From Paenibacillus agaridevorans (GTDB lineage Bacteria > Bacillota > Bacilli > Paenibacillales > Paenibacillaceae), in NCBI RefSeq assembly GCF_003112455.1, contig NZ_BDQX01000315.1, forward strand, positions 24,121 to 79,209: a stretch of DNA of 55,089 nucleotides. The letters are read 5' to 3'. Both the position numbers and the translations under genes were made by a program. This document shows, piece by piece, positions 18,640-27,116 of the stretch. The notes below the pieces were generated by a model. It was not told the origin of the DNA and made no database searches. It worked only from the letters and a program-made list of their open reading frames with translations. Positions within the stretch are counted from its first letter, which is position 1. Each line of letters begins with the position of its first letter.

Positions 18640-19995
18640 TTGAAAAAAAGATCTGGTTTATGGATGATGATGTTAGCTTTGGTTCTGGTCTTCACGGCTT
18701 GTTCGTCTGGCGGCGGTGGCTCCAAAAATACGCCATCTACTTCGCCATCGAGCGCTCCTTCGTCTGGAACTGAATCTGCTGCGCCGTCAGAGAAGCCCCC
18801 TAAGCAATTGTCACTGACGATTGGTTTACCGGGCAGTTATGAAGTTACAAAGAAAGAAATTATTGACAAGTTCATAGAAACTCATCCGCATATTACGGTA
18901 AAGATTGAAGATGCTCCTTGGGGTGATTTCACGTCCAAGATCGCAACGCAAATTGCGGGAAACACGATGCCTGATGTGTGGTTCCAGGAGAATGCCGCCA
19001 TTCTTGGCTATGGCAAACGCGGCGTCGCTGAAGATTTGAAACCTTACATTGAGCGCGATCTGAATGCTTCAGATTATGTCGATGCTCTATTCTCGGCACA
19101 GACGTCTGATGGCAAGGTGTGGGGGATTCCTCATGGCGTCAACTCCGTAGCATTGGCCTACAATAAGAGTGTGTTCGAAGCGGCCAATGTTGATTTGCCG
19201 ACAGATGATTGGACATATGCTGATTTGATAGAAGCGGCGAAGAAGCTGACGATTAAAGAAGGCAATAATGTGAAGCAATTCGGTTTTATTGGAACTGCTT
19301 CTATTACAACTGGCTGGTTCCCTTGGATAAAGCAAGCAGGCGGCATGGTTCTTGACGATACAAAAACCAAGTCGATGCTAAATGATCCGAAAACACTTGA
19401 AGGCTTGAGCCAATTGCGCCAAGGTATTCAAGATGGTTATTTCACAAATAACGATTTTTTGACAGCCAATGGCGGCGCGCTGGAAGTGTTCGCTACAGGC
19501 AAATCAGCTATGTATATGATGCAGTACAGTGAGCAAGTGTCTATGAATTCGAAATTCCCGGATGCGGATTGGGATGTAGTGAAAGCGCCGAAAGCTGTAG
19601 ATGGCAAACGTTATGTGCCGTTTGTTACGAATTCCTGGCTAATTTCATCCAGAGCATCGGATGACAGCAAGGAGGCTGCATGGCAATTCTTGAAGTTCTA
19701 TTTGGGGGAAGAAGCGCAAACTATTCTAGCTGAAAGTGGCTCATCGCTGCCAGTAAAACAATCCGCTTATACTGTTTTTGACAACAGTACGACTAAACCG
19801 TTGAATAAGAAAGGTTTCACCGAAGGTGTAGCCGAGGGCGGTGTAACACTGGATGAGAACGCTAGCTGGGCAGAGTGGAGATTGCTTGTTCAGCAAGAGG
19901 TGAATGAGGCGATTGTACAAGGAAATAAAAGTGTAGAAGATGCTTTGGCGGCCGCTCATAAGGGTGTGCAGCAAGTATTGGATGAAAATAAATAA
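18640..19995 (+). CDS. Sugar ABC transporter substrate-binding lipoprotein (amino-sugar locus)
   Basis: The 451-residue protein starts at TTG 18640, nine bases after GGGAGT; no in-frame ATG allows a complete signal peptide. The signal sequence ends at TACSSG, a lipobox with cysteine near residue 21, followed by a Ser/Pro/Thr linker. The mature part is a family 1 solute-binding protein: LTIGLPGSYE, TMPDVWFQENAA, AYNKSVFEAA, and FATGKSAMYMMQYSEQ. Two permease genes follow. An ATG-TTT-TGA three-codon frame (18635-18643) overlaps the TTG start from the same ribosome site, which could lower or tune translation. Expression should be controlled by operator S4. Confidence 0.9.
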   Translation: MKKRSGLWMMMLALVLVFTACSSGGGGSKNTPSTSPSSAPSSGTESAAPSEKPPKQLSLTIGLPGSYEVTKKEIIDKFIETHPHITVKIEDAPWGDFTSKIATQIAGNTMPDVWFQENAAILGYGKRGVAEDLKPYIERDLNASDYVDALFSAQTSDGKVWGIPHGVNSVALAYNKSVFEAANVDLPTDDWTYADLIEAAKKLTIKEGNNVKQFGFIGTASITTGWFPWIKQAGGMVLDDTKTKSMLNDPKTLEGLSQLRQGIQDGYFTNNDFLTANGGALEVFATGKSAMYMMQYSEQVSMNSKFPDADWDVVKAPKAVDGKRYVPFVTNSWLISSRASDDSKEAAWQFLKFYLGEEAQTILAESGSSLPVKQSAYTVFDNSTTKPLNKKGFTEGVAEGGVTLDENASWAEWRLLVQQEVNEAIVQGNKSVEDALAAAHKGVQQVLDENK

Positions 19996-20013
19996 TTAAT
20001 CGTTCATATCATG

Positions 20014-20051
20014 TTGAAAGGTGCGGCCTCGCTGGGACCAGCACCTTTCAA
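20014..20051 (+). promoter_or_regulatory. Inter-cistronic stem-loop after the binding-protein gene
   Basis: TTGAAAGGTGC (20014-20024) and GCACCTTTCAA (20041-20051) form a perfect 11-bp stem with a 16-base loop in the gap before the first permease. No T tract follows. A role in raising binding-protein over permease levels is inferred. Confidence 0.7.
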
Positions 20052-20073
20052 TGCATAGAAAGGCAGGTCTTTC

Positions 20074-20955
20074 ATGCGTAAGCAAAATTACTGGGGCTAT
20101 ATATTTACTCTGCCATTTGTCATTAATGTTGTTGTATTTCTGATATTTCCTGTTGTTTTCTCCGCCTATATTTCGTTCACGCAGTATGATTTGTTCAACG
20201 CTCCCAAGTGGACGGGGTTAACGAACTGGATCAATATGTTTAATAAAGATGAATTCTGGATTTCTATGCGAAATGTTTTTGCATTTGCGCTTATTTTTGT
20301 ACCTTTGCAAACGTTATTTGCTTTTTTGATCGCATTCCTGCTGAACCAGGCGCTTCGTGCCAAATCTTTATTTCGACTCATGTATTTCATGCCAGTCGTG
20401 ACGCCGTGGCTTGCGGGCGGGGTTGTTTGGGCCTGGATGTTTAACCATCAATATGGTGTTATAAACTGGTTTCTTGGACTGTTCAATATTGATCCGGTGC
20501 ACTGGATTGATAATAAATCATGGCTCGTCGTTATGGCCAGCATTGCAATTGTGAATGTGTGGAAAGGCGTGGGACAATCGATGATTATACTTCTGGCGGG
20601 CATGCAGAATGTTCCGAAGGAAGTGCTGGAAGCAGGTCAGATTGACGGCGCCTCCGGCTGGAAGCAGCTTACTCATATTGTCTTCCCGATTGTGACGCCA
20701 ATGGTTTATATGGTTGTGATTCTATCTACGATATCTGCATTTCAAGCGTTTGATATATTTCTTGGTTTATTCGGGGGCATTCAGGCGGGGATTCCGCAAC
20801 AGAGTGTGGTGCCAAATCTGGTTGTTTATCGAGACTCGTTCGTACTATTCAAGATGGGTCCTGCATCAGCGATGGCCTGGATATTATTTTTTGTTATTCT
20901 TGTTGTGACGCTGTTCCAACGTTACTTTGAGAAAAGGTGGGTGCATTATGACTAA
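20074..20955 (+). CDS. Carbohydrate ABC transporter permease, MalF type
   Basis: The 293-residue membrane protein has about six hydrophobic segments, the first near residues 7-29. The EAA loop is EAGQIDGASGWKQLTHIVFP near residues 188-207, where the usual EAA reads EAG. GAAAGGCAGG precedes ATG 20074. The stop overlaps the second permease start by eight bases. It forms the importer core with the gene downstream. Confidence 0.92.
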   Translation: MRKQNYWGYIFTLPFVINVVVFLIFPVVFSAYISFTQYDLFNAPKWTGLTNWINMFNKDEFWISMRNVFAFALIFVPLQTLFAFLIAFLLNQALRAKSLFRLMYFMPVVTPWLAGGVVWAWMFNHQYGVINWFLGLFNIDPVHWIDNKSWLVVMASIAIVNVWKGVGQSMIILLAGMQNVPKEVLEAGQIDGASGWKQLTHIVFPIVTPMVYMVVILSTISAFQAFDIFLGLFGGIQAGIPQQSVVPNLVVYRDSFVLFKMGPASAMAWILFFVILVVTLFQRYFEKRWVHYD

Positions 20956-21778
20956 GTCGACACCCCTACCGATTAAAATGATCATTTACATGTTTTTAAT
21001 AGTCGGCGCTTTTGTTATGTTTTTTCCTTTTATCTGGATGGTTTCGACATCGTTGAAAACAAGTGGGGCAGTGGCAGCGATGCCGCCGCAGCTTATACCC
21101 AATCCTATTGATTTTGGGAATTTTGTGGAAGTTTGGAATAAAGTTAATTTTGCTCGTTACACGTTTAACAGCTTCTTGATTGTAACTTTGGATATGATAG
21201 GAGCATTATTGTCCTGTTCGGTTGTGGCTTTCGGATTAGCCATGTTCGAGTTCAAGGGGCGTGCTACTATTTTCATTATAATGTTGGCGACTTTGATGAT
21301 CCCGGGTCAAGTAACAATGATTCCGACTTATTTTATCTGGAAACAGTTCGGCATGCTGAACACTTATTCTCCGCTTATTATTCCAAGCTTTCTGGCGGGT
21401 GCGTTCGGAATTTTCTTGATGCATCAGTACATCAAGTCATTGCCCAAGGAGCTTTACGAATCAGCGGTCATAGACGGCTGCAGTCCTCCAGGCATCTTCG
21501 CAAGAATTTATTTGCCGCTATGCAAACCGGCACTTGCTGCGCTTGGTGTATTTACCTTTATGGGCGCCTGGAATAATACGCTGGGACCGCTTATTTATTT
21601 GCAATCGAAAGAGTTATATACGCTGCCGCTGGGGATTTTGTATTTGAAATCAGAAAATGTGAATCAGGCACTGCTTATGGCTGGTGCGGTGATTACGACA
21701 ATGCCGGTAGTAGCTGTGTATCTTATTGCGCAGAAGCAGTTCGTGCAAGGAATCGCATCTACAGGTATGAAGGGTTAG
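20948..21778 (+). CDS. Carbohydrate ABC transporter permease, MalG type
   Basis: From ATG 20948 the protein has 276 residues and six hydrophobic segments. The EAA loop region is ESAVIDGCSPPGIFARIYLP near residues 170-190, and the C-terminus is the typical IAQKQFVQGIASTGMKG. AAAGGTGGG lies ahead of the ATG; the upstream TTG at 20927 would place this site inside the gene. The same C-terminal sequence survives as a relic at 12362-12457, so the two copies share ancestry. Confidence 0.92.
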   Translation: MTKSTPLPIKMIIYMFLIVGAFVMFFPFIWMVSTSLKTSGAVAAMPPQLIPNPIDFGNFVEVWNKVNFARYTFNSFLIVTLDMIGALLSCSVVAFGLAMFEFKGRATIFIIMLATLMIPGQVTMIPTYFIWKQFGMLNTYSPLIIPSFLAGAFGIFLMHQYIKSLPKELYESAVIDGCSPPGIFARIYLPLCKPALAALGVFTFMGAWNNTLGPLIYLQSKELYTLPLGILYLKSENVNQALLMAGAVITTMPVVAVYLIAQKQFVQGIASTGMKG

Positions 21779-21796
21779 GACAAGGAGAGAGCAATC

Positions 21797-23026
21797 ATGA
21801 CAAAGAAAAAGTATGTAATTGTCGGTGCGGGCGGAAGGTCGCTGTATATGTTCGCAAAGCCGATGGCCACGGAATTGCAGGAGTATGTGGATTTTAAAGG
21901 TGTGTTTGATACCAATCAGACGCGTGCGAGACTATTAAGCGAAGAGTGCGGTCGGGTGCCTGTGTATAATGATTTCCATCATATGCTTGGTGAAGTTAAA
22001 CCGGATGTCGTTGTGGTTGCTACTACAGATTACACGCATCATCAATATATTATTGAATCGCTTGAAGCCGGGTGCGACGTTGTGTCCGAGAAGCCGATGA
22101 CGATTGATGAAGAAAAGACGCGGGCCATTCTGGAAGCTGAGCGGAAGAGCGGCAAAAAAGTAACGGTGACATTTAATTTGCGGTTTGCGCCTTATTTTTC
22201 AAAAATAAAAGAATTAATCATGAGCGGGACGATTGGCGAGGTCCATCATGTCCATTTGGAGTGGTTCCTTGACCGCGATCATGGTGCGGATTATTTCAGA
22301 AGATGGCACTCCGAGATGAAGAACAGCGGCGGCTTGCTGGTGCACAAGTCTACGCATCATTTTGACATTATCAACTGGTGGGTGGACAGCAGACCGAAGC
22401 AACTTCAAGCTTTTGGAGCCCGGCAAGTATACGGTGATCAAGGTCAGCCAAAAGGCGAGCGTTGCATGACGTGTGAATATACAGCAACCTGCGAGTTTTA
22501 CAAGGATATTACGCAAGATCCGTTCATGACAAAATATTACGCAGAAGCCGAGCATGAAGACGGCTATTGGAGAGACCGCTGCGTGTTCGATGAACGTGTA
22601 GATATTTATGACACGATGAGCGTCAATTTGCAATACGAGAACGGGGTATTCCTCAATTATTCCTTGGTAGCTTACAGTCCGTATGAGGGGTGGAGAGCGA
22701 CTATTAATGGAAGCAAGGGGAGGCTGGAAGTCGGCAATATATATCGTGATGCTAATATGAGCGCGGTGGGTGTCGACACAATCAAACACTATAAGCTGGA
22801 TGGTACTTCAGAACTTATTGAGGTGTCCGCGCAAATGGGTGGGCATGGCGGCGGCGATGCCAAGCTGCGCACGGCGATATTCGCAGGCGGTGTGGAAGAC
22901 CCGCTAGGTCAACAAGCGGACAGTTTGGCGGGAGCGTATTCTTGCTTGATCGGAGCGACGGCGAACCGTTCTATTGCGGAAGGAAAACTGTTGCAGGTAC
23001 CTGACTTTCGGTTGTTGCATCACTAA
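21797..23026 (+). CDS. Gfo/Idh/MocA-family oxidoreductase 1
   Basis: The 409-residue protein starts with a Rossmann dinucleotide-binding motif (IVGAGGRSLYMF) and has the family EKP motif in VVSEKPMTIDEE near residue 96. The C-terminal alpha/beta domain follows. Members are NAD(P)-dependent oxidoreductases or NAD-assisted glycosidases such as GH109. A cysteine trio, CMTCEYTATC (about residues 222-231), lies in the C-terminal half, and a similar one occurs in the paralogue at 25089. AAGGAGAGAG precedes ATG 21797. It follows the importer without a terminator, so it is in the same operon and probably acts on the imported sugar. Confidence 0.88.
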   Translation: MTKKKYVIVGAGGRSLYMFAKPMATELQEYVDFKGVFDTNQTRARLLSEECGRVPVYNDFHHMLGEVKPDVVVVATTDYTHHQYIIESLEAGCDVVSEKPMTIDEEKTRAILEAERKSGKKVTVTFNLRFAPYFSKIKELIMSGTIGEVHHVHLEWFLDRDHGADYFRRWHSEMKNSGGLLVHKSTHHFDIINWWVDSRPKQLQAFGARQVYGDQGQPKGERCMTCEYTATCEFYKDITQDPFMTKYYAEAEHEDGYWRDRCVFDERVDIYDTMSVNLQYENGVFLNYSLVAYSPYEGWRATINGSKGRLEVGNIYRDANMSAVGVDTIKHYKLDGTSELIEVSAQMGGHGGGDAKLRTAIFAGGVEDPLGQQADSLAGAYSCLIGATANRSIAEGKLLQVPDFRLLHH

Positions 23027-23071
23027 GACAAGACGACAGGGTTCAATTACCTATGCACAGGAGCGTTGGAG

Positions 23072-25054
23072 ATGACAGAACAGATCAGGGAGCTTGAACG
23101 TTATGTATGTTCGTTGTATTGGACAAAGGAGCAGTTGCCGCGACATATCTATAGGCGTGCCGATCAAGCTTTTGAAGCGGGCGATGAGCAGCGGGATCGC
23201 ATAGATAACTGCGAGAGTTTGGAAGAACGCCGACAAGCAATGAAGCAGGCGTTCATCAAGTCGATTGGCGGCTTGCCTGCCATTGATGCTCCTTTGAACG
23301 CTGTTGTTGTGAATACAGTAGTTGCCGAAGGCTATACCGTGGAGAAGATAGTCTTCGAATCAAGACCGAAGGAATATGTGACGGGAAATATGTATCTGCC
23401 TGCGCAGAGAGCCGAAGTCTCGCCCGCTATTTTGTTTCTGAGCGGTCATTCCTTGGAAGCCAAACATGACAGCACTTACCATGAAGTGTGTTTGCGTATG
23501 GTGCAGGCAGGATTCATCGTTTTCGCTGTTGACCCGATTGGTCAAGGAGAACGTATGACATTGCTGCATGATGAAGAAGGGCGAGAGGTGTGGGGTACGG
23601 CAGAACATCAGCGTCTGGGCGTTCAGTGTCATGCGCTTGGGCAAAGCGTTGCCCGTTATTTTATTCACGATGCGATGCGTGCGGTGGACTACCTGGAGTC
23701 TCGTCCGGATGTGGATCATACGCGAATCGGAGTGACAGGCAATTCCGGGGGCGGGACGCAGACAGCGATGATGATGGTATGTGATGAGCGGATTGCTGCC
23801 GCTGCGCCTGCGACCTTTATTATGAACAGACAACAGTATATGCATGCCGGAGGTGTGCAGGATGCGGAGCAAGTATGGCCGGGACTAAGCGGCCTTGGAT
23901 TTGATCATGAGGATCTGCTTCTGGCTTTTGCGCCAAAGCCGCTGCTTGTCTGTGCCGTGAAATATGATTTTTTCCCGATTGAAGCAACACGTCGCACAGT
24001 TCAGCGTTGCTGTCGGTTCTGGGAAATGCTCGGATACGGGAAAAGATTGCGTTTGGCCGAAGATGACTCCGTGCATAAATACACAGATGTGCTGGCTATA
24101 GAGGCGGCGGATTTCTTCGCTGAGCATTTGCTGGGGCGTAATGAAGCCGAACGGAATTTGTATCGAAACGAGATGAAGCGAAGCAAGCTTGCTCCGCTTG
24201 CGGCTGAGCAATTGAAGTGTACAGCAAGCGGGCAGGCGAATCGGGAATATGCGGATGCCAAAACGGTTAGTGATGCCTTCACAGTTCATGCCGCGCGGCT
24301 TGCAGTGACCCGTGCTTCTGCTGAGAATGAGGGTGCGGCCAGAGAATGGTTGCAGCGCACCGTGCTGGCTGACCGTGAACGTTGCGAGTTGAACGCTCGT
24401 TTTGTCCAATTGCCGTCTCGCGATGGTCTGTGTATCAGGTATGCGTTATGGTGGTCGCAGCCGGAAGTCATGAACAGCGGATATTTGTTCAGCTCAAGTG
24501 AGCATGCGGAAGTTGCAGATGGGCATAGCTGTTCAACACCAATCACAATTGCGTTATGGCCGGGCGGTACGGCCAATTTGGAGTCGCAGTGGAGCTGGAT
24601 TCAATCGATGTGCGCTTCGGGGCGTACGGTACTGGTTCTTAATGTATCTGCTGTGGGACCGCATGAATCATCCGGCTTGCTTTATGGACGATCCAATGAC
24701 CGTTTCTTTGGCATGCTTCATAAGTTTACTGATGAATTGATTTGGCTGGGTGACAGCTTGGCGGCGCTGCGTACTTATGATGTGCTTCGGGCAGCAGATT
24801 TTGCAGCTTCTTTGTTCAACAACGGCGGTGGTCAGATTGAACTGTACGCAAAAGGTTTGTTCCGCGTATATGCTGAACTGGCTACCGAACTGGATGCAAG
24901 ACTTCACCAAGTATCTTTGTCGGCAGACGGCAACTCGCCATCCATCGCTCTGTCTGATTGGTTGGCTCAGGGAATAGTGAATGACCGCGACGTAATGAGC
25001 GTGATAATACCTGGAATTTTGCAATATTATGACGTACAAATAGATCAGCTATAG
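23072..25054 (+). CDS. Large alpha/beta-hydrolase esterase (acetyl-xylan-esterase-like)
   Basis: The 660-residue protein has an alpha/beta-hydrolase core at about 85-370. The nucleophile elbow is GNSGG (S225) inside RIGVTGNSGGGT, and the oxyanion-region motif is LFLSGHS. The acid may be in LLVCAVKYDFFP and the histidine in AEDDSVHKYT (about 330). A further C-terminal domain of roughly 250 residues contains GGTANLESQW and looks like a second, degenerate hydrolase half. No signal peptide is visible. I took ATG 23072, six bases after the in-frame TTG, because AGGAG is nearer. In this operon it probably removes acyl groups from imported amino-sugar oligosaccharides. A peptidase role is the main alternative. 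Confidence 0.75.
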   Translation: MTEQIRELERYVCSLYWTKEQLPRHIYRRADQAFEAGDEQRDRIDNCESLEERRQAMKQAFIKSIGGLPAIDAPLNAVVVNTVVAEGYTVEKIVFESRPKEYVTGNMYLPAQRAEVSPAILFLSGHSLEAKHDSTYHEVCLRMVQAGFIVFAVDPIGQGERMTLLHDEEGREVWGTAEHQRLGVQCHALGQSVARYFIHDAMRAVDYLESRPDVDHTRIGVTGNSGGGTQTAMMMVCDERIAAAAPATFIMNRQQYMHAGGVQDAEQVWPGLSGLGFDHEDLLLAFAPKPLLVCAVKYDFFPIEATRRTVQRCCRFWEMLGYGKRLRLAEDDSVHKYTDVLAIEAADFFAEHLLGRNEAERNLYRNEMKRSKLAPLAAEQLKCTASGQANREYADAKTVSDAFTVHAARLAVTRASAENEGAAREWLQRTVLADRERCELNARFVQLPSRDGLCIRYALWWSQPEVMNSGYLFSSSEHAEVADGHSCSTPITIALWPGGTANLESQWSWIQSMCASGRTVLVLNVSAVGPHESSGLLYGRSNDRFFGMLHKFTDELIWLGDSLAALRTYDVLRAADFAASLFNNGGGQIELYAKGLFRVYAELATELDARLHQVSLSADGNSPSIALSDWLAQGIVNDRDVMSVIIPGILQYYDVQIDQL

Positions 25055-25088
25055 GCTCAGGATAAGGTAAGGAAATGGGGAGAGCTCG

Positions 25089-26363
25089 ATGAAGCCAATT
25101 ACAATTGCATTGATCGGTGCGGGTCTTAGAGGAATCAGGTACGGTGAATATGCCAGCAAGCGATCGCATGAGATGAAGATTGTAGCTGTGGCCGAACCGG
25201 ATGATGTTAAGCGCAATCGCGCAAAAGAAGCATTTGATATCCCGGAAGAGAGATGCTTCAAAACGTGGGATGAGCTGTTTGCAGCCGGCAAGCAAGCGGA
25301 TGCGGCATTTATTTGCACGCGAGATAAAGATCATTATGTGCCAGCTATCAAGGCGATGGAAGCGGGCTATCATGTCATGTTGGAGAAGCCGATGTCGCCG
25401 GATTGGGAAGAATGTGTGGAACTTGAGCGTGTAGCGGATAAACATAATCGTATTCTGACTATTTGCCATGTGCTGCGTTACGCGCCTTTCTTCCAGACGA
25501 TCAAACAATTGCTGGATGAAGGGCGGATTGGCCGCTTGATGTCGATTCAATATAATGAGAATGTCGGGTATTGGCATCAGGCTCACAGCTTCGTGCGCGG
25601 CTATTTCAATCGTGTGGACAATTCCAGTCCCATGATTCTGGCCAAATCCTGTCATGATACAGATATTATCCAATGGTTCGCAGGCGGAAAGTGTTTGAGC
25701 GTTTCATCTTATGGACATCTGTCCTATTTCAACAAAGAGAACGCTCCGGAAGGGGCTCCTAAATATTGTATCGACGGTTGCCCGGTGGCCGATTCGTGCG
25801 TCTATTACGCGCCGGATACTTATATGATCGAAAATGGCGGCTGGAAAGCGGAAGCGGCAAGTGCCGATCCCCGTTTCGAAACGATGTATCAAGCAATGAA
25901 AGAAGGTCCATTCGGGCGTTGTGTATTCCAAAGCGACAATGATGTCGTCGATCATCAAGTCGTGGCGATGGAATTTGATAATGAAGTGACAGCCGTGTTT
26001 ACGATGACCGCATTTACGGAGAAATGCAACCGCACGCTCAAACTGATGGGGACAACGGGCGAGATTCGGGCGACGATGGAAACGAATGAAATCGAGATTC
26101 GTACGTTCGGAGCCGACCGAACCGATGTAATCAAGCTTGAGGAAGCGGATGGACATGTTGGTCATGGCGGCGGCGATGCTCGGCTTGTACAGGACTTTGG
26201 GCGAACTGTTCGAGCTGCGGCATCGGGTCAGGGGACGAGTGAGGGACGAACATCAGCCAAAGTATCGGTACAGAGTCATCTGATTGCGTTTGCCGCAGAA
26301 CGTTCCAGAGTAGAAAAAAGAATGGTGCAGCTAGAGGAATTTTATGTAGGAGGGCAATTATAG
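25089..26363 (+). CDS. Gfo/Idh/MocA-family oxidoreductase 2
   Basis: The 424-residue protein has the Rossmann motif IALIGAGLRGIRYGEY at its start and VMLEKPMSPDWEEC near residue 100. The C-terminal domain carries the cysteine cluster CIDGCPVADSC (about residues 226-236). GGGGAGAG precedes ATG 25089. It is distinct from the first oxidoreductase of the operon, so the pathway may need an oxidation and a later reduction, or an NAD-recycling hydrolysis. The last base of its TAG is shared with the GTG start of the NagB-like gene. Confidence 0.88.
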   Translation: MKPITIALIGAGLRGIRYGEYASKRSHEMKIVAVAEPDDVKRNRAKEAFDIPEERCFKTWDELFAAGKQADAAFICTRDKDHYVPAIKAMEAGYHVMLEKPMSPDWEECVELERVADKHNRILTICHVLRYAPFFQTIKQLLDEGRIGRLMSIQYNENVGYWHQAHSFVRGYFNRVDNSSPMILAKSCHDTDIIQWFAGGKCLSVSSYGHLSYFNKENAPEGAPKYCIDGCPVADSCVYYAPDTYMIENGGWKAEAASADPRFETMYQAMKEGPFGRCVFQSDNDVVDHQVVAMEFDNEVTAVFTMTAFTEKCNRTLKLMGTTGEIRATMETNEIEIRTFGADRTDVIKLEEADGHVGHGGGDARLVQDFGRTVRAAASGQGTSEGRTSAKVSVQSHLIAFAAERSRVEKRMVQLEEFYVGGQL

Positions 26364-27100
26364 TGAAAATTCATATCTTTGAATCAGCAGATCAGTCCGG
26401 GTTGGAGGCAGCTCGCGAGAGTGCAAGAATCATCAATGAAGCGATAGCGGTGAATGGCACAGCCAGAATTGTGCTTTCGACGGGAGCATCGCAGTTTGAA
26501 TTTTTGGAGCATGTTGTGAAAATGGATATCGCCTGGGAGAAGGTGGAGATGTTCCATCTTGACGAATATATCGGGTTGCCGGTAGAGCATCCCGCCAGTT
26601 TCCGCAAATATTTGAAAGAACGCTTCTTGCAGCATGTAAATATAGGAACGTTTTGGCTGGTGGATGGCGAAGGGGATACCAATGAAGTGCTTGACCACTT
26701 GAACCGGGAAATCAGCAAGGCTCCGGTCGATCTGGCGTTGATTGGCATTGGAGAGAATGCGCATATTGCGTTTAATGATCCGCCGGCAGACTTTGAGGAT
26801 GAGCGGCCGTTCAAAGTGGTGGATTTATCGGACACTTGTAAAATGCAGCAGGTTGGCGAAGGCTGGTTTGCAACGATGGAAGACGTGCCGAAGCAAGCCA
26901 TCTCGATGTCGGTGCAGCAAATTTTGAAGAGCCGCAATATTATATCGGTTGTGCCTCGTCAATCGAAAGCGCGTGCGATTCAAGACACGTTGAAGAATGA
27001 AGTTGACGTGAATACTCCAGCCACGATTATGAAAACCCATGCCAATTGGAGCTTGTATCTGGATAAACAGTCTTCTTCGCTCATTTATGCGTGGTGCTGA
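26363..27100 (+). CDS. nagB: Glucosamine-6-phosphate deaminase-like protein
   Basis: The 245-residue protein starts at GTG 26363 after AGGAGGG and is the NagB/6-phosphogluconolactonase fold. It would turn glucosamine 6-phosphate into fructose 6-phosphate and ammonia. The active-site region shows LDEYIGLP (about 70) and GIGENAHIAFNDP (about 131-143). The histidine of the family is kept, but the residue written as E in the usual FNEP is D here (FNDP), and the base aspartate position is N, as in some Bacillus enzymes. A related 6-phospho amino sugar is therefore possible. The gene is linked to the next, NagA-like, gene 16 bases downstream. Confidence 0.82.
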   Translation: MKIHIFESADQSGLEAARESARIINEAIAVNGTARIVLSTGASQFEFLEHVVKMDIAWEKVEMFHLDEYIGLPVEHPASFRKYLKERFLQHVNIGTFWLVDGEGDTNEVLDHLNREISKAPVDLALIGIGENAHIAFNDPPADFEDERPFKVVDLSDTCKMQQVGEGWFATMEDVPKQAISMSVQQILKSRNIISVVPRQSKARAIQDTLKNEVDVNTPATIMKTHANWSLYLDKQSSSLIYAWC

Positions 27101-27116
27101 AGCGGAGGCGACGGAG

